A stretch of DNA of 64,000 bases from Lamellibrachia satsuma (GCA_033239005.1 BSQZ01000006.1:7899162-7963161); one strand, 5' to 3'. Shown: positions 41,401-56,499, numbered from the stretch's first letter. Notes: a model not told the origin generated them from the letters alone. A program made the numbers and translations.

Positions 41401-42687
41401 ATTGTTGGACATGATGATATCTAGCTAAGTATGAGAGATTCTCTTCAGTTTCGAGTGCTTCACCGTTGAGGAGGAGGCTGGCTTCTTGAGTAGGTTATCA
41501 TGGCTCACGACAACGTTCTTTCTGACAATGATTTTGAGGTCAATGTGTATGTATTAGAGAAACTCCCCATGATGGATCTGTTCCTCGGATTAAGAGAAAT
41601 ATAACAAATAAAAATTAATAATTAATTATACATTTGTATAAAGCTTCCACACACGGTGCTTCAAAAATATCCTGCATTTTTGGGTTAATTAAAAACAAAC
41701 TCAGATACTGACCTGCTCCAAGTAACACACCAGGAAAGAATAAGTAAAATCGCGACCAGAAGAAGAAGATGGAAGTGGACTCTGTAGTCTCCGTAGATAC
41801 TGGGAGACATTGCCCGCACCTCATTACAATAGACCCTTTGGAGGAAGAAGACGATGCTGACGGCCCAATACAACCTGACGTAGGACAGAAGAGACAGTAC
41901 CTCAACAGATGGGCGTGTCACCGGGAACTGTTGGGAGACCAGCGCCAGCCCACCAAATATGGAACTCCTTCGTAGTTGCCCTATGTGGAAATGAGTGGAT
42001 AAGTTAAAGCAGTTGATACGCCCAACATAGAATACTGAGGGTATATGACTATATAAGAAGAAAGGCACATACACAAAATACAGGTAATTTTTTCCAGAAC
42101 CCAGAGAGTTTAGCTATATAAAAAGTCTTAAAATACAGGTTGACAAAACTAAAGACCAAGAGATCAAGGGGAGATCAAACTGAAGTTTCTAAAATTTTTA
42201 ATGAATACATAGTTCTATGTTCTTTAAACTGAAATAATGTAGATGTCTCTAGGGCATGAAGTAGTTTTCGTAAAATTACAGCGGATGATGAACAAGTTAT
42301 TGCTGAATATGAAAATTTTAATAGTGTGAATATAATTATATATTAAAATAAAAGTGACATATCTGGCTAAACATAAACTAAAAATTGTGGATCGTCGATA
42401 AAGCAATCACGGGTTCCTTGTCCACATGCCACATGGATATTATATCGTTATAGGGCAGTCTTGTTAAAGCTTGTGTCAAATGTTTTTATATTTATTTCAT
42501 TTGCAAACTATAACATACTAAAACAAAATCGAACTGAGGAGGGACCTTTACGCACCCTCGTAAAGTCATCTTCGCATTAAATATTGTGTGAAATGTTTTA
42601 CTCTTAAGCAGCCTTACAAACCCTTACCTTCTTGTTAGTCTTTTGTTACATGTGATTGCAATAACTTAATCTGTCTTAACCCTTATG
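41401..42687. other. Intergenic, possible transposase remnants
   Basis: Short frames at 41501-41602 (MAHDNVLSDNDFEVNVYVLE) and 41769-41975 (acidic, HLITIDPLEEEDDADG) look like decayed DNA-transposon N-termini, but no catalytic motif is visible. Confidence 0.3.
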
Positions 42688-42785
42688 ATAATATACCATG
42701 GAATTACATTTTACCATGGTTTACCATGCTTTACCTGTTTCAAAACACCATGGTATTTACCATGGAATACGATGGTATATTTTAT
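42688..42785. repeat. ACCATGG-rich palindromic MITE-like block
   Basis: ATATACCATGG at the left and ATGGTATAT at the right are inverted, with four internal ACCATGG or CCATGG palindromes. About 95 bp in all, directly before the CpG-rich block. Confidence 0.6.
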
Positions 42786-42789
42786 AAGG

Positions 42790-42997
42790 GAAATAAGCAG
42801 CCTCGCGAAACGTCAGCCCGCGGTAGACGGCGACACAAATGCTGACTGCGGGGATTTCTCGTCGTTGTCATGGAAATGTTAATGACATGGCGTAAATTGT
42901 CGCCGACGACCGCCGCTGTCAACTCATTGCGAAGCAAGCGGCCGTACGCGACGTAAGGACGTCTCTCCGTGCCGCGACTCTCCGGTGAAATCACCAG
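42790..42997 (+). promoter_or_regulatory. CpG-rich block ending in a consensus splice donor (possible first exon/promoter)
   Basis: About 200 bp rich in CG dinucleotides within AT-rich surroundings, ending ACCAG|GTGAGTACG at 42997/42998. No long ORF crosses it. This is the usual look of a non-coding first exon with its promoter in an animal genome. It could belong to the plus-strand gene starting at 58923 or to an undetected gene. Confidence 0.4.
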
Positions 42998-43139
42998 GTG
43001 AGTACGAGCCGGGACACCCGTCCACGATATCCTTAGGATGACGTCTGTTTGAAAGTTGTCATTTATAACTGCGTCGTTGTCGTCGACAGCTACACCTTTG
43101 ACCTTTTTGCGCCGGCTGTGAGAACACGCCTATAACAGG

Positions 43140-45170
<2,031 letters not shown>

Positions 45171-46149
45171 CCAGTTTTATCAGTTCGTCTAAATAACAGG
45201 CGACGCAACACGAGTAAATTGACAGCCTAACGAATACCACCTGTAATCTCATGTGCTATTTATTCTCACACACGAACACACCTCACATAACCCCTGGTAA
45301 TTTTGCTGGTTTCCGTTCTGAGCGAGGCATGTCGTCACTTCCGCAACCAGTTTCGCTTTGTGAAAGTGGCGTTCTTTCATATAACCGCTCGTCATTACAT
45401 GTTGACCCCCCCGGTAGATTCAAGCTCGCCAAATTTAATTATAACACCCCTACCATGATGATGGATACGGTGCAGTATCAGCATTCGTTAAGTACAAAAT
45501 TGCGTGGACCAATCAATGCGCCCAAACACGCTGCATATTAGACCTACGTTTATAGCTTACACTACAGGTGTAATGCATGCTTGTATACGTGCGCACACTG
45601 CCAACGAAACTGTGCACTACTCGGTCTCACGAAAACACACACATCAATGTGGCACTAATTTATAGCAATAATTGCTTGTGTCGAGTTTTATGTCTTCGTT
45701 GAGACCTTTGAAGAAGAAGTCGTAAAAGCGAGACATGACACCATCACCCAGACAGTGCATGTCGATAAAGAGACGACGTGCCTGTGTACACGCGCGTCAC
45801 ATTTCTACCTCAGTTTTCACCTACAATGGATTTATATATAACATTCTAAAGTGTTTGTATATATTTTCAATAAGCTATCATTTGATAACGTTTTCCCCAT
45901 TGGCATAGCTCCGGTTAAAATATGCCAGTAATATTTGATAATGAACTATGATAAAATTATTATTACCAGGCGGTCAATATTTAGACAAACAGTCTTTTCT
46001 CACACGACATGAGTAAACCTTAACATTCTTTACTGTACATATTCAGTTTGTTTTAGTAAAGAAGAATTTGTGTTAATTGAAGTGTTCGATTCGAACAGAA
46101 TTTACGTTGCACAGACAAAGATTTAACAAGAGTGTAATCCAAAAGATTT
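45171..46149. other. Intergenic, nothing recognised
   Basis: A 96-codon frame at 45251-45541 has no recognisable domain. Confidence 0.45.
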
Positions 46150-46684
46150 AACAAGATTGCCATCCAAAACTGCAAGTTCCAAGTGGACAAAGAAGCAGTT
46201 GGCTTACGGAGAGTCCAACAATTTTGTCGTCTACGTAGAGCCCTTATCAGATATATGACAGTTTTATTTTTAAAATATGTTCACACTACTAACATTAACA
46301 CAATCATTTGACAGTCTGTTCCATTCATTTATCACCCTCTGTGAGAATGCGTACTTTCCCATGTCTAACATACACTGTTCCTTAACTAATGCTGCTTTGT
46401 GCCCTCTGGTTCTACTGCCTTCTTTTAGTTTGAAGAACATATTCCTGTCAATATCCTCATAACCATTCAATATTTAAAAAACGTCTATTTCGTGTCAACT
46501 TAGTCTCCTGGTCTCTAGTGTTGTCAAACCACATTCTATTAAGCGGCTTTTATAACTAAGGTCACTCAATTCTGAAATCGTTTTAGTTGTTCTTCGTTGT
46601 ATTCTTTCTAACTTATATATATTATGTCCTTCTTACGATATGACCTCCATGTTTGTATGAAATATTCCAAGTGGGGCCTAACTA

Positions 46685-46870
46685 TGCAGACACTTGATGC
46701 AGAAGTGGGAGTATAGCCAGGATGTCAGCATTGAATGTGACTGTGGAGAGGACCCCCAAACGATGGCACATCTGCTAGAATGCCCTCCCCTAACTGAGCC
46801 TTGCAGTCCAGACGAGTTGACAGAGCCTGCTTGCTACAATGGCGAGGAAAAGTATAATGACACGAAGAAG
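46685..46870 (+). mobile_element. Plus-strand LINE C-terminal zinc-motif fragment
   Basis: Encodes MQKWEYSQDVSIECDCGEDP followed by QTMAHLLECPPL. The C-x-CG-x4-QTM-x-HLL-x-CP pattern is the Cys/His motif found at the C-terminus of many LINE polymerases. It is opposite in orientation to the surrounding LINE, so it appears to be a separate insertion. Confidence 0.65.
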
Positions 46871-47679
46871 ATCCCCAATCCTTTTCTTTTATGGTTCTAC
46901 TCAGTATAATATCCCTCATTTTATATGCTTCGTCCATGTTTCCAATTCCTATGTGTATGCATTTACACTTCCCAAGATTGAATGACATTTGTCATTGTGC
47001 AGACTATTTGACTAATTTGTTTGGATTATCCTGTAAACTTTGTTCTGCATCACTTTTAACCTTCTGAATATTTTTGTGTCATTTGTAAATTTCAGTACTT
47101 TGCTAGATATATCATTTTCCAAATCAATTATATTTATTAAAAATGGTGTCGGTCCTAATCCCTGTGGTACCCCACTTAAAACCGATTTCCAGTTTGAAAT
47201 CTCACCATCTACTATTACTCTCTGTCTTCTGTCTGTAAGCCACCTTTCTATCCAGTTGACATATACCATGGGCTATTAATTTAAGTATTGATGTAGCATG
47301 TTATCGAACGCTTTCGGAAAAACTAAGTAAACAACATCCACGGGTGACCCATCATCTACCCACTTTGTTGTAATATCTTCCAGAAAACATAACATATTGG
47401 TTAGGCATGACTTTGTTTTAAGGAACCTATGTTGAGATAATTTATTTATTAGTTTATGTTTTCCATGGAATTCCACCATGTGGTATCTAATCAACGTTTC
47501 TAATCAATTGCATACAACTGATGTTAAGCTCACTGGTTTACAATTTTCTGACTTTTTCCTCGATCCCTTCTGAAATAACGGCGTAATGTTTGCTTCTTTC
47601 TGTTCTAAAGGAATTATTATTATTATTATTATTACTCATTCAGGAATCAGGATATACGCCTTTCGAAACCCGTCTGAGA

Positions 47680-48775
47680 CAGGTCTGGGTCCAATTACCA
47701 AAAAATCAAATCAATTACAATTTAATTACTTTCATTTTTTTCAGTTCAATTACAATTACACTTCTACAATTGTCAAACGAATTACAATTACACTATTTCA
47801 ATTTCGATTACAATTACATTTATATTATACAGAACCATTTGTTAATTATGTAGCGTGTGTGTTTCTGATTGTGTGTACGAATAAAACGATTGATAAACAA
47901 ATATAATGAATTTGGGGATGTTTGTACATTGTGTTGAACCATGACTTTATGATTTCATATACAATTAGCTAGATAAATATTATTGTTCCTTATAAATATA
48001 ATGTAATGCTTGCTTGGTTCACTAATTAATGTTTAATTTCACGGAGTACAGTACAACTATAAAACAAAGGCCACAAACATTTGAAATCCTAGTGAGTCTT
48101 TCCAATCTACTAAGCCATTTCAAAGCAATTCAATAAATTGTAACCACAAATAATTCATACCAGTATATTAGCAATGTTCACATCAAGATACTTCCCAATG
48201 GGTTTTGTGTATACTCCTTGGTGTACACCCATTATGTCTACTGTGTTATGTCCAGATTGGTTTACTTGGTAGTTGTGTTTTGAGATTGTACCCTAGTTTG
48301 CTTACCATGAGTCTCTTGGCTTCAAACCCAGTCAGTATTATTACCTAATAAACCTGTGGGCTGTAGCTCACTGTCAGTTGAGCTTATTTACTGACTTGGG
48401 CAGTGTTAATTACATGATTACAGACCAATGACCAATTGGGGTATACCTTGAAAACAGCTTGGCATATTTGGAGCCCTTTGGAAGCCAGGTGTGAACTGTC
48501 TGCTGGCAGATTGCATTTAAACATTGCTTAGAAAGACCTGAGGTATTCTGTTGGTGCACTTGTTATATCTGAGTATTCCTTTGATTATATGAGCAGGTCC
48601 TGCATGGGTTATAATTAAGTTTTTTTCTAGTAGTTTTTTATAAAAAAAAATACTGTGATTGATTGTAATTGATGAAATTACACAACATATTTCAATTACA
48701 ATTACAGCAGATTTTCAAAACCAAAGTAAATTACAATTACAGCATTTTGCTGTAATCAATTACTGGTCTGAAATT
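47680..48775. mobile_element. Possible hAT-like non-autonomous element inserted in a LINE
   Basis: Ends resemble each other in inverted orientation: CAGGTCTGGGTCCAATTAC on the left and GTAATCAATTACTGGTCTG on the right. Both ends carry many ATTACAATTA subterminal repeats, a hAT-like trait. No transposase frame. Flanking LINE sequence resumes on both sides. Target duplication not resolved. Confidence 0.5.
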
Positions 48776-49690
48776 AGGTTTCCATTTTTTTTTTCTCTTG
48801 CGGTCATTTGTTAATATTACCTGCCAATGTTTATTCAAAGGTTGTTTTGGATTTTCTAATGTTACTTGTAGCTAGGTTAAGTACCACGTTGTAGCTTGTA
48901 TAGTCTGCTACATTTCCAGTGGGTTTATATACACTCCCTAGCATCTGCTTTTGAGCAATTTCTCTAATACCCTCTTTTGACAGATATTTCTTCATGGATT
49001 TTCCCCTTGTTTTTTAACGGAACAAATATATCAGTAGTGCTCGCATTCTCATCTGTTAGACAGGTCCAGCATTATATTGCTTCAGTAAGTTACTCCAATC
49101 TATATTCGCTAAACATATTCTCATCTCTTTATTTTTGCCCTCGCTGAAGTTTCTCATCCATTGTTTTTCATGCGTATTCCCTGTTTTTACTTTTATGTTA
49201 AAATGGATGTGGTTATGATCAATGGAACCCAAGAGTTCATGTACGTTATCAACTAATTCATTTTGAGAAGACAAATTAAATCCAACATATCTCTGGTTGG
49301 TTCCCAAATATGTTGAGTAAGGAAACAACCCTGTGTTAGAAACTGCTGGTCATCACCCCCAACCCAACACTCTCTAATGATTTCCATTATATATGATTAA
49401 AATCACCCATTATAACACATTTCCCTTACTCACCTCCCGTGTAGCGTTTTGTGGTTTTATATTTTCCTATTGTCCCATGTTTGGACTACGATAAAATACT
49501 CATAAGTTCTTGGTAACTATATTGCACCAAATTGCTTCTTCACTATCTGCTTCCCTTTCAGTGTTATTTCACATGTTTAGACAAATTCTTCTATACATAC
49601 CCCCAACTTCCTTTCTCTCTTGCCTATCCTTCCTAATGACAAAACTGGATTTTGTGAGCAATGATTATGACATTGCACGTCACAGAATAG

Positions 49691-52139
49691 CGTCAAATCG
49701 TGATTTGTCAATCAAGGTAGCAAAATGATGACGGTTCGTAAACGGACAGTTTTATTTATTCGCGATTTAAAAGGAGGGAAAATAGGGCATGCTAGAGCGA
49801 CAAAATGTGACTAACAAGACCCTTGAAGGTGCGAAGAATCGTTCGGATATTCTAGACTCAAATCAAGATACTAGACATAGACCTATAGCGAAACAAACTG
49901 CCACTTGACACGTACGAATGATATGCCCTGTTTCGTAACGAATCGCCAGACGATTACAAGTACTTGTAATCTCCATGTTTGCCAACGAAGCATACATTTA
50001 GAAGATATTGACAATAACATATTGACTATAACAATTCGTTAAGCCTACAACATGATCTTCCACGAAATAAAAGTTAACGACTTTGCCGCACCTGCATCCG
50101 CCGTTTAACGGCCATTTATTTGACGATTTCCTTTGCCGATGCACCAAAATAAATGATAGTGCATTATTAACTTTTTTTAAATAATGGTTTGTTCCAAAAC
50201 GTAACTATTATCCGTCGATTTCGGTCTAATTTGACGGCTTGAGAAAAAAGCAACCGGTGGCAACAAGAATATCAACACCAATTACGGCATACACGCGCAC
50301 GCCCATGGAGAGAGGAACACGTCCAGCTATCCAGTACAAGACAGCCCGCGGAGAGTGCGGAACACGTCACAGTGATTCAGTACGAGGCAGTCCGAAGGGA
50401 GACACGTCACATTTATCCAGTATGAAACAGCTGATGGAGAGGACGGAATACGTCACTTTGATTCAGTACAAGAAAACCCGTAGCGAGGCTGGAACACGTC
50501 ACAGTGATTCGGTACAAGACAGCCTGTGGAGAGGACGGAACACGGTCACAGTCATCCACGTGGACTGCATTGTTTGTGTGCAACACTAATATGTTAATCT
50601 AATCATGAAAATAAAATGGGACTATGAAAAGAATTATTGTGCTTCAGTGCGAGTTTAACCTCACCAATAAGTGTTTAAAACCATTCTTGACGTTTTACCT
50701 GTGTCCCAGATGGTATGCGGACAAGTGAAGGACAGGGGCGTAACCAGTGAATTCGTAACTGCAGTTTGAATGCTTATTACAAAACATGTAACTACAAGAA
50801 ATACACGTATACACTAGCGTCGCACCTACACGTGTTCAAACATTCTTTTGACTGTTCGTTGCAAAGATAGCCGTCTTTCTACAGGAGTTGTTTCTGTCGG
50901 TCACATCACAGAGCGTCCAACTTACTTGACATGGCACACATAGTCCGGGAAATAATCGACCAATTGGGCAACTTTTGAATGTTAAGATAGCAGCTGTATG
51001 TAAGCCAGCAGCTAATTGATACATACATTTATCATCCAGTACATTGTGTCGGATTGTGCCACATAACTTCGTCCGTCAGGTCACATTGTGTCTGTGACGG
51101 ACATGTCAACGACACGTTCGTTAGTTGTAAGGCGTCGTTAATGCTGATCAACACTCGGTGCTAGAGACGTGATGCACTGGTGGTCTACTTCGCTAATTTG
51201 CAGCCTAATGACGACGTCTAGATGAAAGCACTGGGGCTTATGTTGTCGCATTCTACTTATAGACGCCGTACTTGATATATCGTGACAAAGCGGTATTCAC
51301 GTACGTGACAATGCAACGTTACAAACTACAGGGAACGCTATGCATCTGAGGGACTATGTTCCACAGTCACGTTTCACAGAAATAAAGCGATTATAGTACA
51401 CCACAAACATGTCTCACATTTCAACCCTACTAGAGATCACAGACCGTCTCTTCACGAAGCACCGAACCAATTATTGATGTCTGAGCAGCAACGATGTTGA
51501 ATATCAGACATCCCTGCCAGAAGCTGGACATAATGCAGGTCACTAAAAAGGTTACTGCTAATTACACGGCACGATGATACTGCATGATTCACAGTTTCTG
51601 TTTGTCCGACATGTTCTGGCTCTGTTCAGCATTTAACTAGCAACAAATCATTATGTCTAGTTATTCTGCTGACGCGCTACGTTAACAAGCCATTTTAAAA
51701 CATTCGGAAATATGTTAGTAATCCATGTTTCCATTAACATTGAAATGTCATAGATGAACAAAGATATATTAATATATGTTTGCATTTGTCAACAGCGAAT
51801 CCAGGACATAACTCCATCCGGACAAAACCCCCTCGGACATAAACCCCTCCGGACAACCCCTTGCATTAATATAAATACTGACAAATCCCCATCCATCATG
51901 GTGAAATGAACGTGGATGATATGTTATGTTAATCATTCTTGTTTGTTTGGTTCCGTTAGGTTGCATAATTCAACTATTTTTTCTACTGAGCTTTTCCCAT
52001 TGTGTTTTCTCTACTAACCTTTAAGAAATGCAAATGTAAATTTGCCATTATTCTTTGTGATATCTTTCTGGTGAGCTTAGCCAGGTAGCTCATGCCTGTA
52101 TGCTAACTCTGTTCAATATGTCATGTCACAATGCCAGCC
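49691..52139. other. Intergenic apart from the 45-bp minisatellite and the 51.8 kb repeat end
   Basis: No coding or RNA gene supported. The stretch at 51050-51330 has somewhat more CG dinucleotides than its surroundings. Confidence 0.4.
50270..50570 (+). repeat. About 45-bp minisatellite keeping an open frame
   Basis: GGAACACGTCA or variants recur at about 50315, 50360, 50402, 50446, 50492 and 50538, spaced 42-46 bp, with a shared GATTCAGTACAAGACAGCC block. Units near 45 bp keep a 116-codon frame open on the plus strand (50239-50589), rich in GTRHSDSV-like repeats. I see no other reason to call it coding. Confidence 0.8.
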
Positions 52140-52440
52140 ATTTAGTAATGAATATCCAAATACTTTATTGAACGATCCGTACAATTATCTATCAAGTCTT
52201 TTCACACAAACAACCTGCATATTTACATTCAATGCTCACTCCTGCAAGACAGCCCAGACAGCTTCGGTCGTCTGGTTCTAATTTAATTTCTGTTCCCAAA
52301 GTTAAGACAAACGCTTGAACTTAAGCTTTCTCGGTTGCCGCACCAACACTGTGGAACTCACTCCCCGTCAGCGTTAAATCAGCAGGAAATATAGTTTCAT
52401 TTCGCCGTCATCTGAACACCTAACGTTTTAATATTGCCTA
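52140..52440 (+). mobile_element. LINE 3' end remnant
   Basis: A decayed frame reads LLQDSPDSFGRLVLI, then FLFPKLRQTLELKLSRLPHQ and HCGTHSPSALN, the LINE C-terminal pattern RQTSxSxR ... FSVAAPxLWNxLP. Heavily mutated. Confidence 0.6.
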
Positions 52441-52620
52441 TCCTCCTTAGCTTCTTGGCAAGTCCACCCATCTGTTGACGACTTTTCGCACTGTACATGA
52501 TCAGGAGAATGCCAATCCTTTGGTTTTGTTGAGCTATTGAGCTTGGATTTTCCGAGGATATTGGCGCCAAAGAAGTAATTTTATTATTATTGGTATCATT
52601 GTGTTTTTTTCTCGCTCTGT

Positions 52621-52778
52621 TGAACATTTAAGCCAACATGTCCCGGAGACAATTTTAAATTGAGGCGGTTATGTCTGGAGGGTATGTCCGTATTTATATT
52701 TGAACATTTAAGCCAACATGTCCCGGAGACAATTTTAAATTGAGGCGGTTATGTCTGGAGGGTATGTCAGTATTTATA
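52621..52778. repeat. 79-bp tandem duplication
   Basis: TGAACATTTAAGCCAACATG through GAGGGTATGTC occurs twice back to back with one base difference. Confidence 0.93.
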
Positions 52779-52869
52779 TTAAAGTTAAGGGTTTTGTCTG
52801 AGTGGGTTATGGCTGAGGGGGGTTTGTCCAGAGGAGGTTATACCCGGACACCACCGGGAGCAGCTATAA

Positions 52870-53559
52870 CATTGTATAATGAGATTAGTATGAATAAAAT
52901 TTATATTTGTTTTATTTTGGTGCTCTATGCAGTTGTATTTGTTCTAACTGGCCACTAAATGTTGAAAGACGCGCCTCGATGGCAAAGTACTCGCCCGGCA
53001 CATCAAATATCAACGTGGCGTGGTGACATTTACCATAATTTGATATGACTACTAATTAGGTGGCTGCGCTTTCATATTAATTAATAAAAAGTAAAAAATA
53101 TAAGGTGTTGTGTTTTCTGCTGGAGTCACCTGCGAATCGGGACCACCTGTGACGTGGGGAAGTATGGTGAAAGAGAGATGGCGAGATACAAATTATTATC
53201 AGAAACGATATACCTTACAAATGCTGATAGACTAATTTGGGTTATATCTAACATGCAGTGGGAACATGCAGTGCGAAGTGTGATACTAAGCCAATAATTT
53301 ACGTTCAATCTTACGTCATGGGACAGCGAGGTAAGAAGGTGACATGCGTGAATAGCGCTACCAATCCTAGTAAGGGCACGTAAGATCTCATTAGACATGA
53401 GGATTAACATAATGACACTACACAGAAGGACTGTGGCATGGCGAACAGCAACTGCAATGGAATCACCATTACCAAATTCGAAATGCGGAGAATGTTGCAA
53501 CTAGCTCCTATCAATAACTCACAGCCCGCCTTATAGGCCAAAGAGGAGACAGTTTAACA
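52870..53559. other. Intergenic with an unassigned 124-codon minus-strand frame
   Basis: The frame 53126-53500 is hydrophobic (ATVLLCSVIMLILMSNEILR) but has no family motif. Kept as unassigned. Confidence 0.35.
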
Positions 53560-53930
53560 AGATCTAACAAGATTTGCCATCCAAGCCAACGGCCCAGATG
53601 GCAAGTGGACAAGGAAGCCATTGGCTTATCGAGAGTCCACCAGTTTTCGTCTACGTGTAACCCGCCCTCCTGAGATATGAGTCCAACTTGTTTTTAAACA
53701 TATTCACCCTGCTAGCGGTTATACAATCCGTAGATAATTTGTTTCATTCACCTGTGAGAATGAGTACTTCCTGATATCCAATCTACACTGATCCTTCACC
53801 TCATGTCCTCTAGTTCTGTTATCTTTCTTGAGAGAGAAAAACATATTTCTATCAATATTTTCATACCCATTCAATATCTTAAAAACTTCAATCTGATCTC
53901 ATCTTAACCTCTTAACCTGTCCTGCTGGAA
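53560..53930 (-). mobile_element. 3' end copy of the 46-50 kb LINE family
   Basis: Parallels 46150-46520: CCATTGGCTTATCGAGAGTC, TAACCCGCCCTCCTGAGAT, ATCAATATTTTCATACCC. It contains the same GYENIDRNMFF-type C-terminus on the minus strand. 5' truncated. Confidence 0.8.
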
Positions 53931-54199
53931 GCGTGTGTTCAGCGATTGGAGCAATACGGCAAGATTGACTACTTCATAATTAGTGGTGTAATCTGGCATG
54001 TTACAGCAGTGTTACGAGAAACGGCGATAACGAAAGTGTGGGCGAAAAACGACCAGTCGAATCAGAATTGTTCAACTGCAAAACTGACACATTAGTGCTT
54101 GAGAGAGACAAAACTGACATTCATAAAGAATAACAACTTTACAGTATGCGTGACCAATTCATCAATCAGAATGTATTGCTAGACGAATAATGTGATGTA

Positions 54200-54725
54200 C
54201 TTGACTTAAGCCTTTTCACTCCCTGGCGGAGCGTAGGCCATTAACAACTCCTTTTCATCGGACTCGGTTTTGGGCTTGCGTTTCTATCTTTCCATCTACA
54301 TCCTGTTTCTGCCACTTTTGCCTCGAGGGTTCCATGTCTTGTAGTGTATTGTATTGGCTTCCTGAGAGGAGAGAGTATGGCTTATCCAGCTCCACTAATT
54401 TGATGTTCAGATGGTTATTAATGTGTTCTTTTCTATAGTGCTTCAGTACTAATTGTTTCTGGCCACCGTATCCTTATAATTTTCCTCAGACACATATTTT
54501 GAATCTTCTGTAACATGGATTTTGTAGTACAACATGTCTCTGATCCATACACTAACGCAGCCTTAACATCTTGGACGAATAATATATGAGACTACAGTGG
54601 TAGTTTTCTATGATTGTGTGGTTGTTCATCATTGGTATGCTTCCAGCGTAGAGAGGAGGTTATCTTGTATCACAAACCAAAATAAATCATAAAGTCATAA
54701 ATCTCCTATAATTTCCAGTAATTTC
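54200..54725 (-). mobile_element. LINE C-terminal fragment
   Basis: Minus-strand frames give VKAALVYGSETCCTTKSMLQ, KIQNMCLRKIIRIRWPETIS and later AQNRVR-stop-KGVVNGLRSAR. This is the VLLYGxETW ... CLRxILxIRW ... DRxRWRxxVxGLCS order of LINE polymerases. Internal deletions and stops. Confidence 0.75.
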
Positions 54726-56499
54726 ACGAAATAAAAACGTACTTCTCAATCAGACAATACAACAAACGATGAAGACAATGTATTAAAACGCATTTAATCG
54801 TCCTTGAAAATATGCAACGCAGTCACATTTCGCAGAGAAAATATTATGTTTTTACTTGATTGCTTTCACTAAAGAGTTAATAGGAATGCCACTTTCAACG
54901 ATGAAGGACGACTTCAGTGTTCTCTGTGAGATTCGTGTCGTCCCTTGAATGTTTAGATTAGTAGCCTGGACGTTGATCCACATATATTGTATTAGTGACG
55001 AATTATTTTCTTCAATCGTGTCACTCCACGTAATCTTGCGTATGTTATGTTATCCCATCACTCATGTCGCAGAACAGTTGGTGTGCTCTTAACCGCAGCA
55101 GGTGGCGCAGTCTTTTCTCTGGCGGAGTGTTCTACGTTGGCGGATATGTTGTTATTCTGTCCATTACGCGTAGAATGTGTAGATGGCCGACTTACGTAGC
55201 ATGAACGCGTTTAGTAGGTCTACAGTGCAACAGTTAACGCAATTAAAGTAAATGTCTAGATACTGTGATAATAAATAGTTCGATTTTCTTTTGAAACCCC
55301 TCAACGTACATTTAAATCAAACTACTTGCATACATGATGTGTGTTGCTTTTTAAATATACATCTATATTAGTAGATTTACGTTGACGCGCAAACGGTAAT
55401 TTGATTACAACAGGCTGTCGCAGTTACAACGTGTAGCATCAACCTTTCCCACTGACGTGATTTGTTGAAACATTGTTATATTATACACTTATTATCGCTC
55501 TTATAGAGGATGTTGAGTACGCGTTTCTTTGTATCACTGGATCTATTCTATTTGTCTATCAGCAGAGACGCGAACGCAGACAATCTGGAGTAATGAAAAT
55601 ATATTACACTTCGGAGAAGTGTCAAAAAACCTATCTAATTATCTCGCACCTATTCTGTGTCATTTCTACGTATCTGTATTATAACATGGCTAGCCCCTCT
55701 CAGCGACAAATAGAATGGCAGTTTCTTTCCGCAGAGAGGCCAAATAGAACAGACCCACTGTTGGATGTCGTGAGTGCTGTCAACAAGGGCTGGTGTCATG
55801 TAGCATTGACCACAGGTCTTCGTTGTCTTCCTCCGTACACGGCTTGACCCAGTGCGACAAACGATGTGTTGCACCTGGGTCTTCAATCTACGCTAGATCG
55901 TGTGATGTCACGATGGCACGCATTAATACAAAATCAAGAACAAATCAATAATGAGTCGCATACACGCGATATGTAACGATGTCACCGAGAAGATTCTTAG
56001 CAACACGTCTGGTTGGATGGTGCGGGAACTGGGACAAAGTTAAAATTCATGTTTGGTGACATTAAGATAACTTCATCCGGCAAAGTTCAGCAGTGCTACC
56101 TGGCAATGCGTGCCACAATGGAATAAACATATCGATTCAACCAGTTATTAGTCTGCTTTAGTCAGACACACTGTGTGTACAACACTATTAATCTCAGACG
56201 GCTTCACCCTGCTATGTGTTCAGACAATCACCTACATACCTACTGCTTCGCCGCGTAAGCTGCACGTAATTTGTCAAATTGCAACAGCATTGCATGCTGG
56301 ACAAAATAAATGCGCCGATTTGAAAAAAAAATTACAAAGCTACGCCAGTGAAGACGGGGTCAAACAACACTTGGCTCAACGTTGTAGGACAAATGTGTGC
56401 GTGCGTGCGTGGGGGGGGCACTCCTCGTTATGAGCAATACCCGTGACATGTTGCATATCCCTTTTGATGTCATCATGTAGATTACCAGTTTCATGCATT
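54726..56499. other. Intergenic, possible piggyBac-like fragment on the minus strand
   Basis: At 55650-55886 the minus strand reads SSRVRRKTTKTCGQC, then ALVDSTHDIQQW, loosely like the Cys-rich tail of piggyBac transposases, but most cysteines are absent. Nothing else supported. Confidence 0.3.

Larger units (their letters stand above)
46150..49690 (-). mobile_element. CR1/L2-like LINE with a nested insertion
   Basis: Minus-strand order: endonuclease (KCVIMGDFNH at about 49410; NVHELLGSIDHNHIHFN at 49056-49328), reverse transcriptase (LTNMLCFLEDITTKWVDDGS, 47276-47494; WIERWLTDRRQRVIVDGEIS, SGVPQGLGPTPFLINI and KFTNDTKIF, 47012-47269), LGKCKCIHIGIGN (46900-46980) and C-terminus (FFKLKEGSRTRGHKAALVKE, FSQRVINEWNRLS, 46270-46470). 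The palm motif is degraded (FTND for FADD). A non-LINE block at about 47640-48785 splits it. Confidence 0.82.
51796..52866. repeat. About 1-kb segment bounded by inverted GGACAT-rich ends
   Basis: The left end carries repeats of CCGGACAAAACCCCCTCGGA, CATAAACCCCTCCGGACA. The right end carries the complement style (GGGTTTTGTCTGAGTGGG, GGTTTGTCCAGAGGAGG). Subterminal motif arrays in inverted orientation suggest a non-autonomous DNA element. It encloses a LINE remnant and a 79-bp direct duplication (52621-52778). Confidence 0.5.

Noticed and set aside
53126..53500. Membrane receptor fragment on the minus strand
   Set aside because: Hydrophobic, but no conserved receptor residues, no splice context and no neighbouring exons.
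55650..55886. piggyBac transposase C-terminus
   Set aside because: Only a loose resemblance to the Cys-rich tail; most of the cysteines are missing, so it is mentioned only in the intergenic entry.
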